Of a stretch of 64,000 nt of DNA, positions 33,672 through 45,517 are shown piece by piece. The notes under the pieces were generated by a model that was not told where the DNA came from, searched no databases, and saw only the letters and a program-made list of their open reading frames with translations. Both the position numbers and the translations under genes were made by a program. This DNA comes from Unio delphinus (taxonomy: Eukaryota; Mollusca; Bivalvia; Unionida; Unionidae). The stretch is from assembly GCA_029339505.1 (NCBI GenBank), contig JAQISU010000115.1, positions 5,971,001 to 6,035,000 on the forward strand, read 5' to 3'. The number at the start of each line of letters is the position of its first letter. Position 1 is the stretch's first letter.

Positions 33672-33971
33672 AATAGATGCATTTATAATTGGCTAGATAC
33701 ATTTTCTATACATTTACTAAAGAGAACAATAGTCAAAATAAAAAAAATAAAAACATTTACACACCATTTTTCAGAATCATTGAATCTTTGTCAAAATGTC
33801 TGAAAATTGATTGACACATTAGAGGAATAATCTACATTAATAGAAGTTGACAAAATGCAAGTCGTAAGGCAATTTTCCAAGTCAATATAAAAGCATATTA
33901 AATTTTGCAACACTTTTGCAACAGTCGATAAATACATTGAATCTCGAGTTCACATATAAATGAGTACATAA

Positions 33972-34050
<79 letters not shown>
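33972..34050. repeat. (TG)n(AG)n microsatellite
   Basis: A short TG run passes into a long AG tract and abuts the tail of the SINE copy at 34050. Confidence 0.94.
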
Positions 34051-34054
<4 letters not shown>

Positions 34055-34202
34055 ATTTTTAACGTTGCTATAACCATGTTTTAGTCATTTCGCTACGATG
34101 TCTGCAGTGTGACAGTTTAAAGTGATGTATAGAACTGGGGCATCATGCCTCAGACATGAATGTCCCACCCAGTCACATTATGCTGACATTAGACCGATAA
34201 AA
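34050..34202 (-). mobile_element. SINE, 5'-truncated copy
   Basis: Matches the 3' body of the SINE at 7205-7525 (shared phrases gtgactgggtgggacat and gatgtctgcagtgtgacagt on opposite strands). The tRNA-like head is missing. A (TC)n tract, read on the minus strand, replaces the A-rich tail. Confidence 0.8.
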
Positions 34203-35220
34203 AAGAAACCCCCAAACCTAGTATCACCTTCAAATAGTGCAACAGAAACGTAAAATTGCATCACTACAGTATCATAATTGCTCAGTCCAACAATAAAATT
34301 CAGTGATTTGTTTTCTCTCCATCCGATTGTATTGAAGTTACCGAAAGCTTACATTTACCAGCTGTATAAGAAACAATTGACGAGAAAGATGTCTAATACT
34401 TACTCTTGACCTTGACCTTAACAATGTGCTTTAATACGCACCACCCTGTGATGATATACAAGTTTTCTAGCTTTCAGTCTTTTATCACACGTTGACTTCT
34501 AAAAATATACCACGGAAGAGAAAATACGTCAGAAAAACGAAAACTTTATTGCGTATTCGTGTTTTTAAACATAGTATTCAAGATAGGGTATATAATATAC
34601 CATCTACTAATGATATACGAATATACCAAATTTCATTTCCTAAACGGCTTTAAACATATATTTATGAAAAATAAAGGTAAAGAAAAAAAATCTCGCAAAA
34701 TTCTGTGCAATGACCTTGATCTCGACGAAAGACATAACGCGACAAATCTGCTCGAGACGAGATAAAGATATAAATCCATTAATCCCAAAGGGAAGTGAAA
34801 TACAAAACGTCAAATAAAAGAGTTCTGACAGTAATCTGGATCAAGCGTAATCGTTAGATAGCTTATCTCACCGTTTAGAACCCATTTCACTGCGTGCAGA
34901 AATTCATTTTCCTCGCAATAGTAAACAAATCAGTGGCAACACTACACAAAATATCAGTATTGATTCTCAATAATAATTTAGTTATTGTAGTTTTAAGCTT
35001 GGCTAGTCCTTAAGACACCTTTCGTTCATGGTTGTATTTTCAAAATTGTTACAGAGATTCTAAAATTGTTACAGACTCCAAAATTGTTATAAAATTTCCC
35101 CAACACCCCCTAAATGTTAGGATTCGAATGGCGATGTGATAACTTCATGGGGAGAGAAAAATAATTTACTGAGTTATATTTAATTTTTCTAAATTCGTTA
35201 GTGATGGAGGTGGGAATTTA
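34203..35220. other. non-coding; diverged repeat also seen near 43860-44120
   Basis: Around 34530-34740 the order 'gtatataatataccat ... ataccaaatttcattt ... gacgaaagacataacgcgac' parallels 'gtatataacacactat ... ataccaagtttcattc ... gacagaacgcgacac' at 43975-44120, suggesting two old copies of an unnamed repeat. A TGACCTTGACCTT motif occurs near 34407-34419. Confidence 0.4.
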
Positions 35221-35224
35221 TGTT

Positions 35225-35545
35225 TTATCTCGAGCACAGAAATGTAAGCAAGACAGGTTCACTGCAGTTTTCAGGGTTTACGTCTCTCATCTGTGGATGT
35301 CTAGCAACACCAAACTAATAATGACAGGGTCTATCTGAAATTACAGAGTCTGCTAGTCTTTGTAAGGATGGTGCACTAACTGAGAAAGTGTACAAGAATG
35401 GCAATACCCACACGCATTGTGGCTTGAATACTTCCTTGTATCGCGCAAGGGAATGAGTCATACAAAAAGGAAATTCCCAGATTAATGCCCTTACTTTTAC
35501 TTTATTATCTAACAGACAGAATCGATCTTTGACGGCGTATTTCAT
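35225..35545 (-). pseudogene. MPEG1 5'-end relic: signal-peptide region plus promoter
   Basis: Aligned by eye, this segment matches 48572-48865, the start of MPEG1 exon 1 and its upstream flank, in the same orientation. Shared features include the agcaagac-ggttca and gttttc-gggtt phrases of early exon 1, the gtgcactaactgagaaagtg / gtgctaactgaaagagtg phrase upstream of the ATG, and aatgagtcat followed by ggaaattcccag. The start codon itself is not preserved and coding similarity fades at about 35225, so only the first few dozen codons plus promoter remain. It is a dead third member of the local MPEG1 cluster, placed between the other two. Confidence 0.75.
35453..35478 (-). promoter_or_regulatory. 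AP-1 and kappaB motifs kept in the MPEG1 relic
   Basis: ATGAGTCAT (35453-35461) and GGAAATTCCC (35469-35478), separated by seven bases exactly as in the intact MPEG1 promoter. The TATA box between them and the gene is lost here. Confidence 0.7.
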
Positions 35546-35894
35546 ATATAGTCTTAAGTAAATGTTTATTTAGGCATATACGTTTAAATACACTACTATG
35601 CCTACTAAATCCATAGTTTATATTACTGACGTTTGAAATTATTTCTCACAGTTTATCAATCGAACAATATCTATACAACCCTAATTTCAGCATTTTGTAT
35701 TTTTGTATGACACGATAATTCAAAATACGTTGATCTAAAGGTGGATCACTTGGAGTCTTATGATAGTTATGCAATCACATACTTCGTCTTCTACATACAA
35801 ATCGTTTTTCATTCCAGGTCGTCACTACAAAACGTATGAATATTACAGTAAATATTGTGAAATATTCGTTTTGGTCACCTGTGAGAAAACAGAA

Positions 35895-35898
<4 letters not shown>
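35546..35898. other. non-coding stretch, no recognised feature
   Basis: Nothing recognised. Confidence 0.45.
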
Positions 35899-35899
<1 letters not shown>

Positions 35900-35966
<67 letters not shown>

Positions 35967-35988
35967 GCACGCACGCACGCACGCACAC
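35900..35988. repeat. (CT)n(CA)n(CGCA)n microsatellite
   Basis: Compound simple repeat: CT, then CA, then GCAC units. Confidence 0.94.
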
Positions 35989-35989
35989 A

Positions 35990-36368
35990 CGTTTCAAATA
36001 GGGAAACTAGACTTCATTGCACAAATGGAATAACACTTCTGTATTAGTTTAACGGAATTCACCATTCTTGTTCCAGGTTGCATTTTTGTGAAAAGAAACA
36101 AAATACAGACTTATCCACTTCTTCAGAATGAGCGATTTATTAATTAAATATTATTCTGCATAGGAATTGCTGAAGTCGATAACTGGATTACCTATCGGAT
36201 TTATCATAATGGTTTTCGTCGTCATCGTCGTCATCATTATCATCGTTCTTGTCATCGTCGTCGCCTCTTCCACTTTTTCATGTTTGAAACTACCACCATC
36301 GTACTTCTTCTTTCAAGCAATCCTGTTCTTTCTCCTTAACAAACCAACTTCACAGAATATATCAAAGA
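35990..36368. other. non-coding stretch with a (GTC/ATC)-rich patch
   Basis: Interrupted trinucleotide runs of cgtcgtcatcatt type at 36213-36262. Open frames through it are low complexity. Confidence 0.45.
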
Positions 36369-36559
36369 GGACCACAAAGAGGTCTTGGTCAAAACAGAAA
36401 TACTGGCGGTAGAGGAAGACAAGGGGACACCAGTGTGCTTTGCTTTTATCAATAATAAAGTGAAGAACTTTATTATTGATTAAAGCAAAGCACACTGGTG
36501 TCCCCTTGTCTTCCTTCACCGCCAGTATTTCTGTTTTGACCAAGACCTCTTTGTGGTCC
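36369..36559. repeat. near-perfect inverted repeat, 93-bp arms with 5-bp loop
   Basis: Left arm 36369-36461 and right arm 36467-36559 are reverse complements with about three mismatches, separated by gaaga. The arms start at ggaccacaaagaggtcttgg and its complement. Transcribed from either strand this would fold into a long hairpin. No target-site duplication or similarity outside the arms was seen. Confidence 0.92.
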
Positions 36560-37225
36560 ATGGTGTGGAGTCGTGTCTTGGCAAGTTTTCTCTATTATCA
36601 CATGTATAGACACGGGTCAGTATCTTCCTCCCATCCATCCATCGATCCTTCCATGTTGCCGTTGGATGAACCTGCTGCAATATTTTCTCTAAATATTGTC
36701 TTTTCATCTTCCAGTTCTTGCAACGTCTCTTTCAGACTCTGTAAAGTCATAAACTTGGTTATCTGTCTTTTCTTCAAGTAAGGTAGAAACAAACTCCTGT
36801 TTAAATGTTTCATTTAGTAAATACATTTAATTTGTGCTGGATATGCTTAATTAAGTATCGGTAATGAGAACAATCAATTAATCCGTATACTTTACGTCAA
36901 TTGTTTCTTAACAAGTATAAACTAAATAAAACTACGTTATTATTTAGTTATGTTTTATGATAAAGAATCCAGATTTACTTATTCATCTTGCATGACTTGA
37001 CTGAAGATTCTGAAATAGCTAAAATAATACGAATCATTAGAATCGAACGGTTTTTTACAATTTTAATTGTCAGCCGTGAGTATATAAATACCGGTAACGT
37101 TTACGTTTACGTAAGTACACATAAGATATTCAAACAGCCATATGTGAAGATTATAGTGTTGGTACAGTCAGATATTGTGAGACTTAATTATAACGCTGCT
37201 GAATTGAACATGTAATTAGCCCTTA
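36560..37225. other. stretch without recognised gene
   Basis: A minus-strand frame at 36598-36813 encodes a short coiled-coil-like peptide (LQSLKETLQELEDEKTIFRE) followed by GSSNGNMEGSMDGWEED, and a neighbouring frame runs into the right hairpin arm. It might be a gene remnant; no family is recognised. Confidence 0.3.
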
Positions 37226-37226
37226 C

Positions 37227-37237
37227 ACACACACACA

Positions 37238-37302
<65 letters not shown>
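37227..37302. repeat. (CA)n microsatellite
   Basis: About 76 bp of CA. Confidence 0.94.
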
Positions 37303-37304
<2 letters not shown>

Positions 37305-37990
37305 ATATGGTCTTTCTACGTTGAATGGATTTTGTTTTGTCTTTTTGGCGCACTCGAGCTAACAGGCTGTTGTTTTTGGGATCAACAAAGTCACGTATAG
37401 GCAGATAAAAAATGGAATATTGATTACTTCTGCAGTTCCCCATATAAATACAATGTCATATCTGTTTATCATATTCTTGTAACCGCTTGATTAACAATTT
37501 ATAACCATCCAAATTTTGAACATAATGTCTAAACAAAGCTTGAAATCTTTCCGTGATGAATAGTGACCTCCCAAGAAAAATGTCATTACTTATGCTGCTA
37601 AACCTATTATAGAATTGATTTGAAAATTTTTTAAAACTACTATCAGTAAACACTTTATGTGAGGCTGTTCTGGTAAAAGAATGAATTATTCTTCATGAAA
37701 GATATAGTTCTGGCAGAGAGGATCATGGGGAAGCGTTAAAGCAGTTCCAGTCACCACCACCTCTCACAAGCAAGAAGCCATCACGATAGTGATCAAGGTT
37801 TTGCAGTAAAAGGTTTCCAGCATTCTAGTTCTCAGAAGGGTAATTCTGATGGCATTTGTAGCACATGCAGGTAGTAGCATCTATCTGCCATAATAATGCT
37901 AGCAAATGCAGATGTGAAATCCTTTATTATCAAACATTACATTCTCTCATAACTCTTTCACTTTCATTGATATATTCAGAATATTCAGTT
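37303..37990. other. stretch without firm feature; possible gag zinc-knuckle trace
   Basis: The plus strand around 37760-37910 reads QKGNSDGICSTC followed, after stops, by a C-rich piece. This is reminiscent of a retroelement Gag zinc knuckle but too short to claim. Confidence 0.2.
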
Positions 37991-37995
37991 GTATG

Positions 37996-38372
37996 AAGCT
38001 GTTCACATTAAAGGTAGCAGTATTCACATTAAATGTAGCGATGTTCACATTAAAGATAGCGATGTTTACATTAAAGGTAGCGATATTCACATTAAAGGCA
38101 GCAATGTTCACATTAAAGGTAGCGATGTTCACATTCACAGTAGCGATGTTCACATTAAAGGTAGCGGTGTCCACATTAAAGATAGCGATGTTCACATTAA
38201 AGATAGCGATGTTCACATTAAAGGTAGCAGTGTTCATATTAAATGTAGCAGTGTTCATATTAAAGGTAACGTCAATCACATTAAAGGCAGGAGTGTTCAC
38301 ATTAAAGGTAACGGTGTTCACATTAAAGGTAGCGGTGTTCACATTAAAGTTAGCGGTGTTCACATTACTGAT
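37996..38372. repeat. 21-bp minisatellite, about 18 units
   Basis: Units gttcacattaaaggtagcga + t with frequent variants. The 21-bp period leaves three frames open across it (plus: HIKGSDV-like and FTLKVAM-like; minus: FNVNTAT-like). No flanking coding sequence supports translation. Confidence 0.93.
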
Positions 38373-38655
38373 TTGTTAAATAGCTATACATATTTGTGCC
38401 TCTTTCTTGATATTCGGGTTTAACCAATCCCATAATGAACATTCAGTTAAGAACGAAACGTTGATAATCCATTGCAGAATTACATGTTGGTGATGTCAAA
38501 ATTAAAACAATTAGCGGGACAAAGGAAAAAAGAAGAAAGAAATTAAATCAAATGCAATCTTTGATGAATGCAAAGGACACTTAGAAAAGCCCTGATAGCA
38601 TTGTACTTTTGTACTTATCAGCATGCATCATAATCTATTAGTAGTACAATTATAT
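38373..38655. other. non-coding stretch, no recognised feature
   Basis: Nothing recognised. Confidence 0.45.
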
Positions 38656-38657
38656 AT

Positions 38658-39350
<693 letters not shown>

Positions 39351-39351
39351 A

Positions 39352-39668
39352 CGCCATTGTGTACAACTGTGCATATATCGCGGTCAAACAAACACCATTC
39401 TGTATTACTGTGCATATATTGGGGTCATACGTACGCAATTGTGTACAACTGTGCATATATAGCGGTCATGCAAACACCATTGTGTATTACTGTGCATATA
39501 TTGGGGTCATACGTACGTCATTGTGTACAACTATGCATAGAATTCGGTCATATAAACCCCATTACTCTAATTGGGGTAATAAAAACGCCATTGTGTATAA
39601 TTGTGCATATAATTTTGGTGATACAAACGCCATTGTGTACAATTGTACATAGCTTTCGGTCATACGCT
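39352..39668. repeat. 41-bp minisatellite, about 7-8 diverged units
   Basis: Units cattgtgtacaactgtgcat + atatagcggtcatacaaacac alternate between two variants, giving an apparent 82-bp higher-order period in the first half. Open frames here are repeat shadows. Confidence 0.85.
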
Positions 39669-39669
39669 G

Positions 39670-40236
39670 TTCTGGCTCTCGTCGCCGTTAGTCGGCCTCG
39701 GATTATGTTCTGTATCATTGGCATTAGTAGTCAAGATGATTTTATTTAGGCCTTGTTTGTATTTATGTTATCCGCTAATTTATGTGACCCCATGCCTAGT
39801 GCTATTTTATTATAGTATATATCGAAAAAGAGGTATATTGTAGACTTATGTTTTTAGAAGATAAAGTAATGGTTAATTTTATTGACTTTGAAAAGGATTG
39901 AAAAACATATATTGTCATTTTCTTAAATTCTCTAAACTCGTTTCGGATAGAAGACTTCCCAAAATACAAGTAGTGGCTTAAATGTATATTAAGTTTGCTA
40001 AATCACGACATCATTCCTTCAATTAATACTCTTATTACGTTATGTCCAGCATTATTCCGTGTAGTTATAACAGCAAATCAAGGTCAATCGTTGACCTTCT
40101 CAAATTATGTTAAAGCATATATAGTAAAATATTTTTCAGAGATGACATTTTAAAATTCAGGAGGAGTTACATAACAGGATTGCGAAGATTGTTTGCTGTA
40201 GTGGCCATTTTGCAGATCAGATCGGCACCATTTTCC
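39670..40236. other. non-coding stretch, no recognised feature
   Basis: Nothing recognised. Confidence 0.45.
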
Positions 40237-40591
40237 TTTTAGGCCAGTGGTTCACAAAGTTGGCGTAACCACACCCTTGGAGGAGGTGGTATTACCGAAA
40301 AAGACGCATATGCTGAATAATGCTTGTTACGGGGTAAGGTAGAAGACGCTGCGAATAGCCAATGGAGCGGTGGACCTAAATGCGAATAGCAAATGGAGCG
40401 GTGGACCTAAATGCGAATAGCCAATGGAGCGGTGGACCGAAATGCGAATAGCCAATGGAGTGGTGGACCGAAATGCGGATAGCCAATGGAGTGGTGGACC
40501 GAAATGTGGATAGCCAATGGAGTGGTGGACCGAAATGCGGATAGCCAATGGCGTGGTGGACCGAAACAAATTCGGAACCATTGTTTTAGAC
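40237..40591. mobile_element. non-autonomous hAT element (339 bp) with 8-bp target duplication
   Basis: The element 40245-40583 begins CAGTGGTTCACAAAG and ends, on the complement, CAATGGTTCCGAATTTG. Both fit the hAT terminal inverted repeat CAGTGGTTC-x-CAAA. It is flanked by ttttaggc (40237-40244) and ttttagac (40584-40591), an 8-bp duplication with one mismatch, as hAT transposase makes. There is no coding capacity. The interior is largely a 31-bp minisatellite. Confidence 0.85.
40347..40566. repeat. 31-bp minisatellite inside the hAT element, about 7 units
   Basis: Units gcgaatagccaatggagcgg + tggacctaaat run head to tail. Each carries an inverted CCAAT-box-like CCAAT core. Confidence 0.92.
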
Positions 40592-41265
40592 CAACTGGAT
40601 ATCATAAGAAGTCTTGAAGTGAAAACTCAATTCTGATATAACCATCAATTCAGAAGAATGAGGAGTAGTTACATAATAAATGTTTCAGAAAGAAGAAGAT
40701 AAAACTAAGAAAATTGTAAAATTTATTCTTAAACTTGACATTCAAAACATATTTCGTTCACGCTTTTAAATAATGTCTACACTTTCGTTTATTTCCTGCG
40801 TTAAATTGTCCAATTAAATATAAAACTGAAATAACACAAAGCGAATACGAAACGTATAACTATTAAGAAACCACATCCTATCAACCTCCTTGTTAGAGCA
40901 AATTTAATATAAACGATATTAAACCTGGTTATGAAAACAGCAACATTTCGTGAACGACATTTTTGTGTTGCTTTTTATCTTTTCACCGGTCATGCCAATT
41001 CCCGCCAATTAGCGATATAAACATGTCAAACCATGCACGGTGGTGATGTCCATGCATACTAGGCAGAGGATCAAATTTGACGCAAAAGAATAATGAACTG
41101 CATTTCTTTGGTGAGACGAGAAAATTAACGTTCAGAGTAAAGTTTGTCTGATTACTGACCATGTGTCATTTTTTTTATGTAAACATTAAATTATAAAGAC
41201 TTTTGTACAATTTAAAGAACCATTGAAGACGGTCAGTAGAAGAATCAATGCTGACTTGATAAAGT
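40592..41265. other. 3' flank of the MPEG1 gene, no other feature
   Basis: Downstream of the MPEG1 stop codon, reading leftwards. It presumably holds the 3' UTR. I could not fix a polyadenylation signal. Confidence 0.4.
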
Positions 41266-42913
41266 TCAGCTGCTGATTTCCTCTGAAGCTTGTGCAGTCA
41301 TATCACGTGTAGTGTCGTAAAACACAGGCTCGTTTCCCAGGAGTGAGGAATTTTCGTTACTAACATGCCTGTTCCAAAGTATTCGTCTTCCTGACCTTAA
41401 CTTCTTACATCGTACGATTAAAACAGTAATAACAAAGACGCAAAGGAGAGTAGTTAAAACAGACACAATAACAACCGTAGCAATGTTTATCCCTCCTTTG
41501 GACTCACCCTTGCTATCCTTTACAATAACAGGCTCTTTCCGCGTCACTTCCTGTGGTGATGGCATAAAAGGAGGTCGTTGGATCTTAGGAAGACCCATGC
41601 CTGATAAGGCACCTGTCTTGACGCAATAGTTGATCTCGCAGCCGTTGTCCACCACGGCCAGATGCTGACTGTATCCCTTTGGACATTCATGGGGCCAGGA
41701 CGCTGCACCTGATTGTTTCATGAATCTCGTCAGGGTTAGCATGCCATTTGATGCTTGAATTCCTTTTGACACTCTTTCATTGATCGCATGTGGGTTTCCA
41801 GATTGACAGCTGTAAAAACCGGCAAAGGGAATGGAGTAGCGATATCCGAGCTCGTAATCATCACTGACGCAAATGGTAAGGTCCGTTAGAATATGAAGAG
41901 AGTAGAATTGTGGTGGGCAGCACTTGGCTTGAGTCAATGGATTGAGGGTATTGCCAGTGAAAACTCCTCCAAATAAAATCCTGACTGTTGGTGCGCCTGC
42001 CCCTCAGCAACACACCAATAGGCCTGGTAGCGTCCGTAGTAAGAATTATAATTGCAGCAATGGAAAAACAGCCAACATCTGTGGCATTCCCGCTTGGAAC
42101 CAGAATCCTCTAATAGAACTGCTTCATAACCAGGCGGGCAAGAGTAATCTCCTGTTAAAAGATTCTTTTGCATTCTCTGTAAGCAGACGTCGGCGAAGGC
42201 CCCTTCTGAGCATGTCTGGTACACGCCTCCGAACGTGTAGTTTTAAGAGGTGGTTTACATGTATCATCATCCACATTGGCCTGGAAACTGAAATTGGGCG
42301 AATCTATGTCAGTGCACCCACGATAAGTATTATGCTCGTAATACAGTTGTACTGCATCATGGATGTAGTCATACAGCTGGAATACAATGGATTCAGGGAT
42401 CTCACTTAGAACCGCAGGAGTGATGACGTAGTAAATTGGATCCCCAGAACGATCCATCGCTACCAAGTTAGCATCAAGATCTGCGCTCCAAGCACTAACT
42501 GAATAGTTAGTTGGTGATAAGACCGGGCCTCCGAACGTGTGAATTTTAGAATGAACTCTACTGCTCGTATACTGGTCAATAAACGTTTGAGACGTCTTAT
42601 GTGCGTAGCTAGTACTGAAGCTGAAAACACTGAAGAATGATGCACTAGCGGAGGCCAGGATTGCGCTCTTTTGTGAGGAGTACTGACTGACGAACGTAGA
42701 GGAGACTTGATCCAACTGTTCCAAAGCAGCCCCCACATCTACACTCCTGATAACATGAGTTCCGAAATCTCGAATCAGTAACTGACTTTCGTAGCGCGCC
42801 ATTACGGTTTGGTTTAGTTGCAAGTGTGCCGCTATTTGCTTTAGTCTTTCTCGGAAATCCGGATGCAGGGGTGTATCCGGTTCAGAATGGGCCGTGTACC
42901 GGTTATATCTGGC
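41266..42913 (-). CDS. MPEG1: MPEG1/perforin-2-like gene, exon 2: MACPF core to C-terminus, with two one-base gaps
   Basis: This exon follows a consensus acceptor (tattcttttCAG/GCC) and continues exon 1 (48183-48662) in phase 0. Together they give about 709 codons, the usual MPEG1 length. Seen: the MACPF signature DFGTHVIRSVDVGA (about residue 209), a long MACPF body, the Cys-rich P2-type region (SCPPGYEA, CCPPQFYS, YGRYQAYWCV), a transmembrane helix at about residues 635-660 and a basic-start cytoplasmic tail of about 45 residues ending EISS. The protein is expected in phagosomal membranes, oligomerising into bactericidal pores. Reading frame breaks twice, at about 42241 (AAAAC run) and 41972 (TTT run). 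Each looks like one missing base, with perfect family similarity on both sides. Either the gene died very recently or these are consensus errors in a single-molecule assembly. Confidence 0.9.
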
Positions 42914-43567
42914 CTGAAAAGAATATAAATATAACCGTTAAACTTCTATTACCCTAAAATACATACTTGCCAACCCTTGACGAGGAAGCGGCGTAATCCA
43001 AGTGGTCAAAAAGCGGAATTCAGGCAGAAAAAGCGTAATCCACATATATATTAATAATATTGTGAAGCATTTACGTAAATTGTTCTGCTTTAATATCCTT
43101 GCTGTTCAGTGAAACAAGCGAAGTGAGCGAATATTTACCCAAAGCGGACATGGAGAAGTCACCAAAATGTTTTTATTGATCAACCATGACCTATTTCATA
43201 AAGCTGAACAAACATGGAAAGTAACCAAATTCCATCGCGCTTATGTCAAGTGAATTACGTAATTGGACTGATACAAAAGGGGCTAAAATAATCAGTGACA
43301 TTTACCTAAAACACAACATTGACTGTGCTGCGGTACGAGCCAGTGATTTAAATAAGCAAACCAATGTTTATCATTGAGAACTAAATAAGGTAAGAAACAC
43401 ATATTCTTTTGACATTATTGATTTGAAAAAATAGCACCAACATATGCTATTTAACATACGCTCTTAATATACACGCATACCATGTCTACATTATTATTTC
43501 AAGTAGCCCTAGACGTAGTGAAATTGTGATGAAATAACTTAAAGAATTAATTCGGGACCTTAACATT

Positions 43568-43840
43568 TTTCGATAGAACACCCCGTGTGCTACACTAAAC
43601 ACCCTTTTGTGATGATATAAACCGTTTGGATAGAACGCCCCGTGTACTCACTATACACCCTCTTGTGATGACATAAACCTTTTAGATAGAACACCCCGTG
43701 TGCTACACTATACACCCTCTTGTGATGACATAAACCTTTTAGATAGAACACCCCCTTTTCTACACTAAACACCCTCTATTGATGACATAAACCTTTTGGA
43801 TAGAACACCCCGTGTGCTACACTAAACACTTTCCGGTGAT
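43568..43840. repeat. 57-bp minisatellite, about 4-5 units, in MPEG1 intron
   Basis: Units gatagaacaccccgtgtgct + acactaaacaccctcttgtgatgacataaaccttttg, in two parts, with modest divergence. Confidence 0.9.
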
Positions 43841-45440
43841 TTGATAAAAGCATGATAACTGTTGGCACTTTATTACGATTGAGTTCAAATGTTAATCACG
43901 GAACGGAAAATACCTAAGAAAAATGAAAATATTAATGCGTGATCATGGGTTTAAAGATAGGATCCAAACTGTGGTATATAACACACTATTTATTAATTAC
44001 GCATGCCGATACCAAGTTTCATTCCTTAATATTAAATGCCTTTAACTTATAAAACTCAGAGAAAGACGGGAAAGAAATAAAATACTGAGTAGTGACAATG
44101 GCCTGGACAGAACGCGACACATCTTATGATAAAATACAAGTATAAAATGTTTCATCCATTTATCTTAATTATTTCTATTGTTTTACAGTGAATGGGAAAT
44201 TTTCTTCAAATGTGGGTTATCTTATTAAGTACTATTTTGGCGGTCATGCTGCAATATTCTGAGCGATCTTGTAGGGACAAGCCTGATCTAGGTATCTCAA
44301 ACTTCCTTTTACAACTTGTAGTTGATTGCATCTCTATGTAAAACTTGTACAGGCATGCAGAAATCATCAATCATTTTGTCTCCCGTAATCACACAAATCA
44401 ATGCCAAACTTACTCGAAATATCTGTATTTACTTACTCGAAATATCTGATAATCGTCTTCAAATTAGGATTAAGTATTGTACGTTTTAAATATTAACGTA
44501 TGTGATCATGTGTCCACTTCTGTATATGCATGTGCAATCACGTTTGTTTTAGTGAATTTATCACAAAGGCTCCAAAATTTAGAAATAAAATTAGTGAAGG
44601 TCTGTGAATATACAAGATAAACATTCCTCTTCCGCAAACACCCCGTCCTCATACGCCTCCTCCTCCACCAATAGAAGCGATGTAATCATAAAATAGTGAG
44701 ATTGCAAGTGGATATATGAGAATAGTACAGTTATATTCTAATTGGCTTAATGCAATATCTTTTCAGCCATGCCAATCCAGCATTCAGTCTCTTACTCCCA
44801 CCCCACCCGATATCTGAGTAACGTGTTCCGTCATTTATTTAGCACTACAGCACTGCTTATGTCTATACCTGTTCTAGAGAAATTAGCCAAAACTCTAAAA
44901 CGCCGTAGACATCTACAGACATAATCCAATTTAGACTCGCATCAACATGATTAAGGTCTGAAGTGCAATAAATATATCGGACGCGTGTATGTGCACATGC
45001 GTAGACAGTTTACACCGAAACGCGTATTCTTCCACGATGGTTTTGTTTGTAAGTGCAAGCGTAGAAATGTAATATATAACGTTCCGGAAAATTTTCATAC
45101 TGGAGGTGTGAGGTTTGTTTTAAATAAAGTATTATGTCTGCATCATTATATCCTTATATAGTCAAGTTACATCGTTCACTTTTGATTCTCCACTCGATCA
45201 AAATTAAGTAAAACAGGCATATCGCAATTAAGAAAATGCAAAAGCTGGTTATAGTCAGGACAAACGATCTTTCCACGGCCTAAACAAAATGAAAATTCTT
45301 GGGTATAAGTTAGAGAAGAACATCTCCACATTTAGACAGCAAAGATTGTAATGTTCAGAGAGCAAAACAGCAGAGAGATGTGCCCCTTACCTCTAGAAAG
45401 TCTAATCAAATTGCTCTTAAAGAATCTTTACGAAGGAGAG

Positions 45441-45514
<74 letters not shown>
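45441..45514. repeat. (TA)n microsatellite at LINE 5' edge
   Basis: About 74 bp of TA directly before the L2-like element. Confidence 0.94.

Positions 45515-45516
<2 letters not shown>

Positions 45517-45517
<1 letters not shown>

Noticed and set aside
36167..36412. Hydrophobic plus-strand frame as a small membrane protein
   Set aside because: The hydrophobic run comes from a GTC/ATC-rich simple repeat and the frame runs into one hairpin arm.
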